Below, piece by piece: positions 62,611 to 64,000 of a DNA stretch of 64,000 nucleotides (positions are counted from its first letter, which is position 1; each line of letters starts with the position of its first letter). This DNA is from Arenibacter sp. ARW7G5Y1 (GTDB lineage Bacteria > Bacteroidota > Bacteroidia > Flavobacteriales > Flavobacteriaceae): the NCBI RefSeq assembly GCF_003201775.1, contig NZ_QJJZ01000002.1:1-64000 (forward strand). Direction: 5' to 3'. Under the pieces are notes generated by a model. It worked only from the letters and a program-made list of their open reading frames with translations. It was not told where the DNA came from and ran no database searches. Position numbers and translations under genes: made by a program.

Positions 62611-63627
62611 ATGAAAAAAGCAAGGATATCCAGAAAGGAATTGTTCTTTCAAGTCGTACTCCATATCTTGGTGTTGCTTTTCTATTCCTTTGATAAGAAC
62701 AATCCGGGGATTACATTTGCCCAACTGGTTTTCTTTTTGGCCTATACTATTTTTGCCGCTTTTATTACCTACTTTCTAATGCCTAGATTTTTATACCGAA
62801 AAAAATATTGGCAGTTTTTAGGATTGGTGGTTTTGGTATTGTTTGGACTTATTTGGGCCGAGGAGCTTTTGGAACTGGTTTTTTATCCAGGAACAAAAAA
62901 AGCCATAATTGTACCTGGGATTTATTATGCCATCTTTGATGTGTTGCCGGTAATTGCAATTTTGTCGGGGTTTAAATTTGCTTGGGATGCGATAAGTTCC
63001 CAAAGTGAAGTGGAAAAGTTAAAAATGTCGGCGCAGGAAAATGAACTTCAATTTTTAAAATCGCAGATCAATCCCCATTTCTTGTTTAACAACCTTAACA
63101 ATCTTTATTCTTATGCCATTGACAACTCCCCAAAGACACCTACCATTATTTTGGAACTATCCTCGGTATTGCGTTATATGTTATACGATTGCAAGGAAAG
63201 GTATGTACTCCTATCCAAAGAAATAGAACATTTGAGAAACTATACCCAATTAAGTGAACTGCAAATAGAAAATCGGGGCGTTGTTGATTTTAATACAGAT
63301 ATTACAGGGTCAGGATACCACATTGCACCACTAATATTGACCGTATTCGTGGAAAATGCCTTTAAGCATAGTACCGCTAGCCAATCTGAGGATATTTTTA
63401 TTAGTGTGGATATCAAAGTATCTGAAAATGGCCTTTTACATTTTGAATGCACCAATTCTTTTAGGCGCGAAACCAATACGGATGACCTCTCCCATGGTAT
63501 TGGTCTACAAAACGTGAAAAAGCGCCTTCGGCTTATTTATCCCGCTGCCCATAGTTTATCAATTGATGAAACAGATACCACCTATTCGGTTAAGTTGGGC
63601 ATTGACCTTAAAAAGGACAACACATGA
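62611..63627 (+). CDS. LytS-type membrane histidine kinase
   Basis: This 338-residue protein has four hydrophobic segments in the N-terminal 145 residues (VVLHILVLLFYSF, LVFFLAYTIFAAFITYFL, FLGLVVLVLFGLIWAEELLELVF, VLPVIAILSGFKFAW), a coiled-coil linker and the His_kinase domain: LQFLKSQINPHFLFNNLNNLYSYA with the phosphorylated histidine in NPHFLFN, then an ATPase region (VENAFKHSTA, GIGLQNVKKRLRLIY). It lacks a large sensory domain, as usual for this group. The TGA overlaps the ATG of the LytTR-type regulator gene (ATGA at 63624-63627). Confidence 0.92.
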   Translation: MKKARISRKELFFQVVLHILVLLFYSFDKNNPGITFAQLVFFLAYTIFAAFITYFLMPRFLYRKKYWQFLGLVVLVLFGLIWAEELLELVFYPGTKKAIIVPGIYYAIFDVLPVIAILSGFKFAWDAISSQSEVEKLKMSAQENELQFLKSQINPHFLFNNLNNLYSYAIDNSPKTPTIILELSSVLRYMLYDCKERYVLLSKEIEHLRNYTQLSELQIENRGVVDFNTDITGSGYHIAPLILTVFVENAFKHSTASQSEDIFISVDIKVSENGLLHFECTNSFRRETNTDDLSHGIGLQNVKKRLRLIYPAAHSLSIDETDTTYSVKLGIDLKKDNT

Positions 63628-64000
63628 TTCGTTGTATCATTATAGAGGACCAACCGCCAGCACAGCGTGTACTTCAAAAGTACATAGGTGAAATGAAGAG
63701 TTTGGAGCTCATGGCTACTTTTGCGGATGCCCTCAAAGCCATGGATTACTTAAAGGCCGAAGAGGTAGATCTTATATTTTTGGATATCCATTTACCCAAG
63801 ATTTCTGGGATGGACTTTCTTAGGGCCCTGAACAGGAAACCCCATGTTATTTTAACAACTGCCTTTTCGGAATACGCATTGGAAAGTTATGAATATCATG
63901 TGCTGGATTATTTATTAAAGCCATTTTCGTTTGAAAGATTTGTAATGGCCGTTTCCAAAATCCCGGTTCCTAACTTCCAAAGGCCTTCCATAGAAAAGGG
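63624..64000 (+). CDS. LytTR-type response regulator, cut by window edge
   Basis: The open frame from the ATG at 63624 to base 64000 reads a receiver domain: MIRCIIIEDQPPAQRVLQKY with the acidic pair, DLIFLDIHLPKISGMDFLRAL with the phosphoacceptor Asp, ILTTAFSEYALESYEYHVLDYLLKPF with conserved Thr/Ser and Lys-Pro. This is the receiver start typical of LytTR regulators, but the DNA-binding domain is outside the window. The overlap with the kinase gene indicates a two-component pair. Confidence 0.9.
   Translation, partial: MIRCIIIEDQPPAQRVLQKYIGEMKSLELMATFADALKAMDYLKAEEVDLIFLDIHLPKISGMDFLRALNRKPHVILTTAFSEYALESYEYHVLDYLLKPFSFERFVMAVSKIPVPNFQRPSIEK

Overview
This window comes from a Bacteroidota genome, most likely a marine member of the Flavobacteriaceae. 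The evidence is two SusC/SusD pairs, FecR-type anti-sigma and ECF sigma regulation, five formylglycine-type sulfatases, a BfmA/BtgA-type mobilisation gene, an ISAon1-type transposase fragment and a low G+C content. No taxonomic marker gene is present, so the assignment rests on gene families.

1-3.7 kb is a mobile-element module. It holds the N-terminal end of an ISAon1-like transposase, a membrane protein, two small HTH proteins, a DnaC-like ATPase, a hairpin that could be an oriT, and a BfmA/BtgA-type mobilisation protein. 3.9-16.3 kb is a catabolic locus. An AraC regulator faces a co-directional series: a secreted protein, a beta-propeller fused to a type-1 copper domain, an MFS transporter, a sugar isomerase/epimerase, a PmoA-like (DUF6807) lipoprotein and a SusC/SusD pair. 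16.4-18.2 kb holds three tandem paralogues of an unrecognised small family, divergent from an XRE regulator with twin operators.

18.6-34 kb is a defence island with every gene on the minus strand. In transcription order it encodes AbiEi/AbiEii; a WYL regulator; an N6-adenine methyltransferase fused to a target-recognition region and a histidine-kinase module; a receiver-domain protein overlapping that gene; HsdM, HsdS, a small unknown protein and HsdR; and a three-gene CBASS (patatin CapV, DncV-like CD-NTase, stand-alone E2-like protein, i.e. type II-short). One 38-bp promoter/operator block lies at the same distance before both the methyltransferase-kinase gene and capV, which suggests joint control, possibly by the WYL protein. 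The methyltransferase-kinase/receiver pair is the best candidate for an undescribed system here.

34-36.8 kb is the end of an integrative element. It has a split integrase pseudogene, a tandem repeat, an intact tyrosine recombinase, repeated GGGACAACA sites, and the 3' part of a tRNA-Asn gene (anticodon loop to acceptor stem) lacking its 5' half, as expected at an attachment site. No intact tRNA-Asn is in the window, so the element probably runs past the left edge and may include everything from base 1 to about 36.65 kb.

37-64 kb looks chromosomal. A LuxR-type membrane regulator and a membrane protein precede a large polysaccharide-utilisation locus: ECF sigma, FecR, SusC with an STN domain, SusD, five sulfatases, two tandemly duplicated GH97 enzymes separated by the duplicated tail of a sulfatase gene, and a GH117-like enzyme. 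A sulfated algal galactan is a reasonable but unproven substrate. The window ends with an outer-membrane beta-barrel protein and a divergent LytS/LytTR-type two-component pair cut by the window edge.
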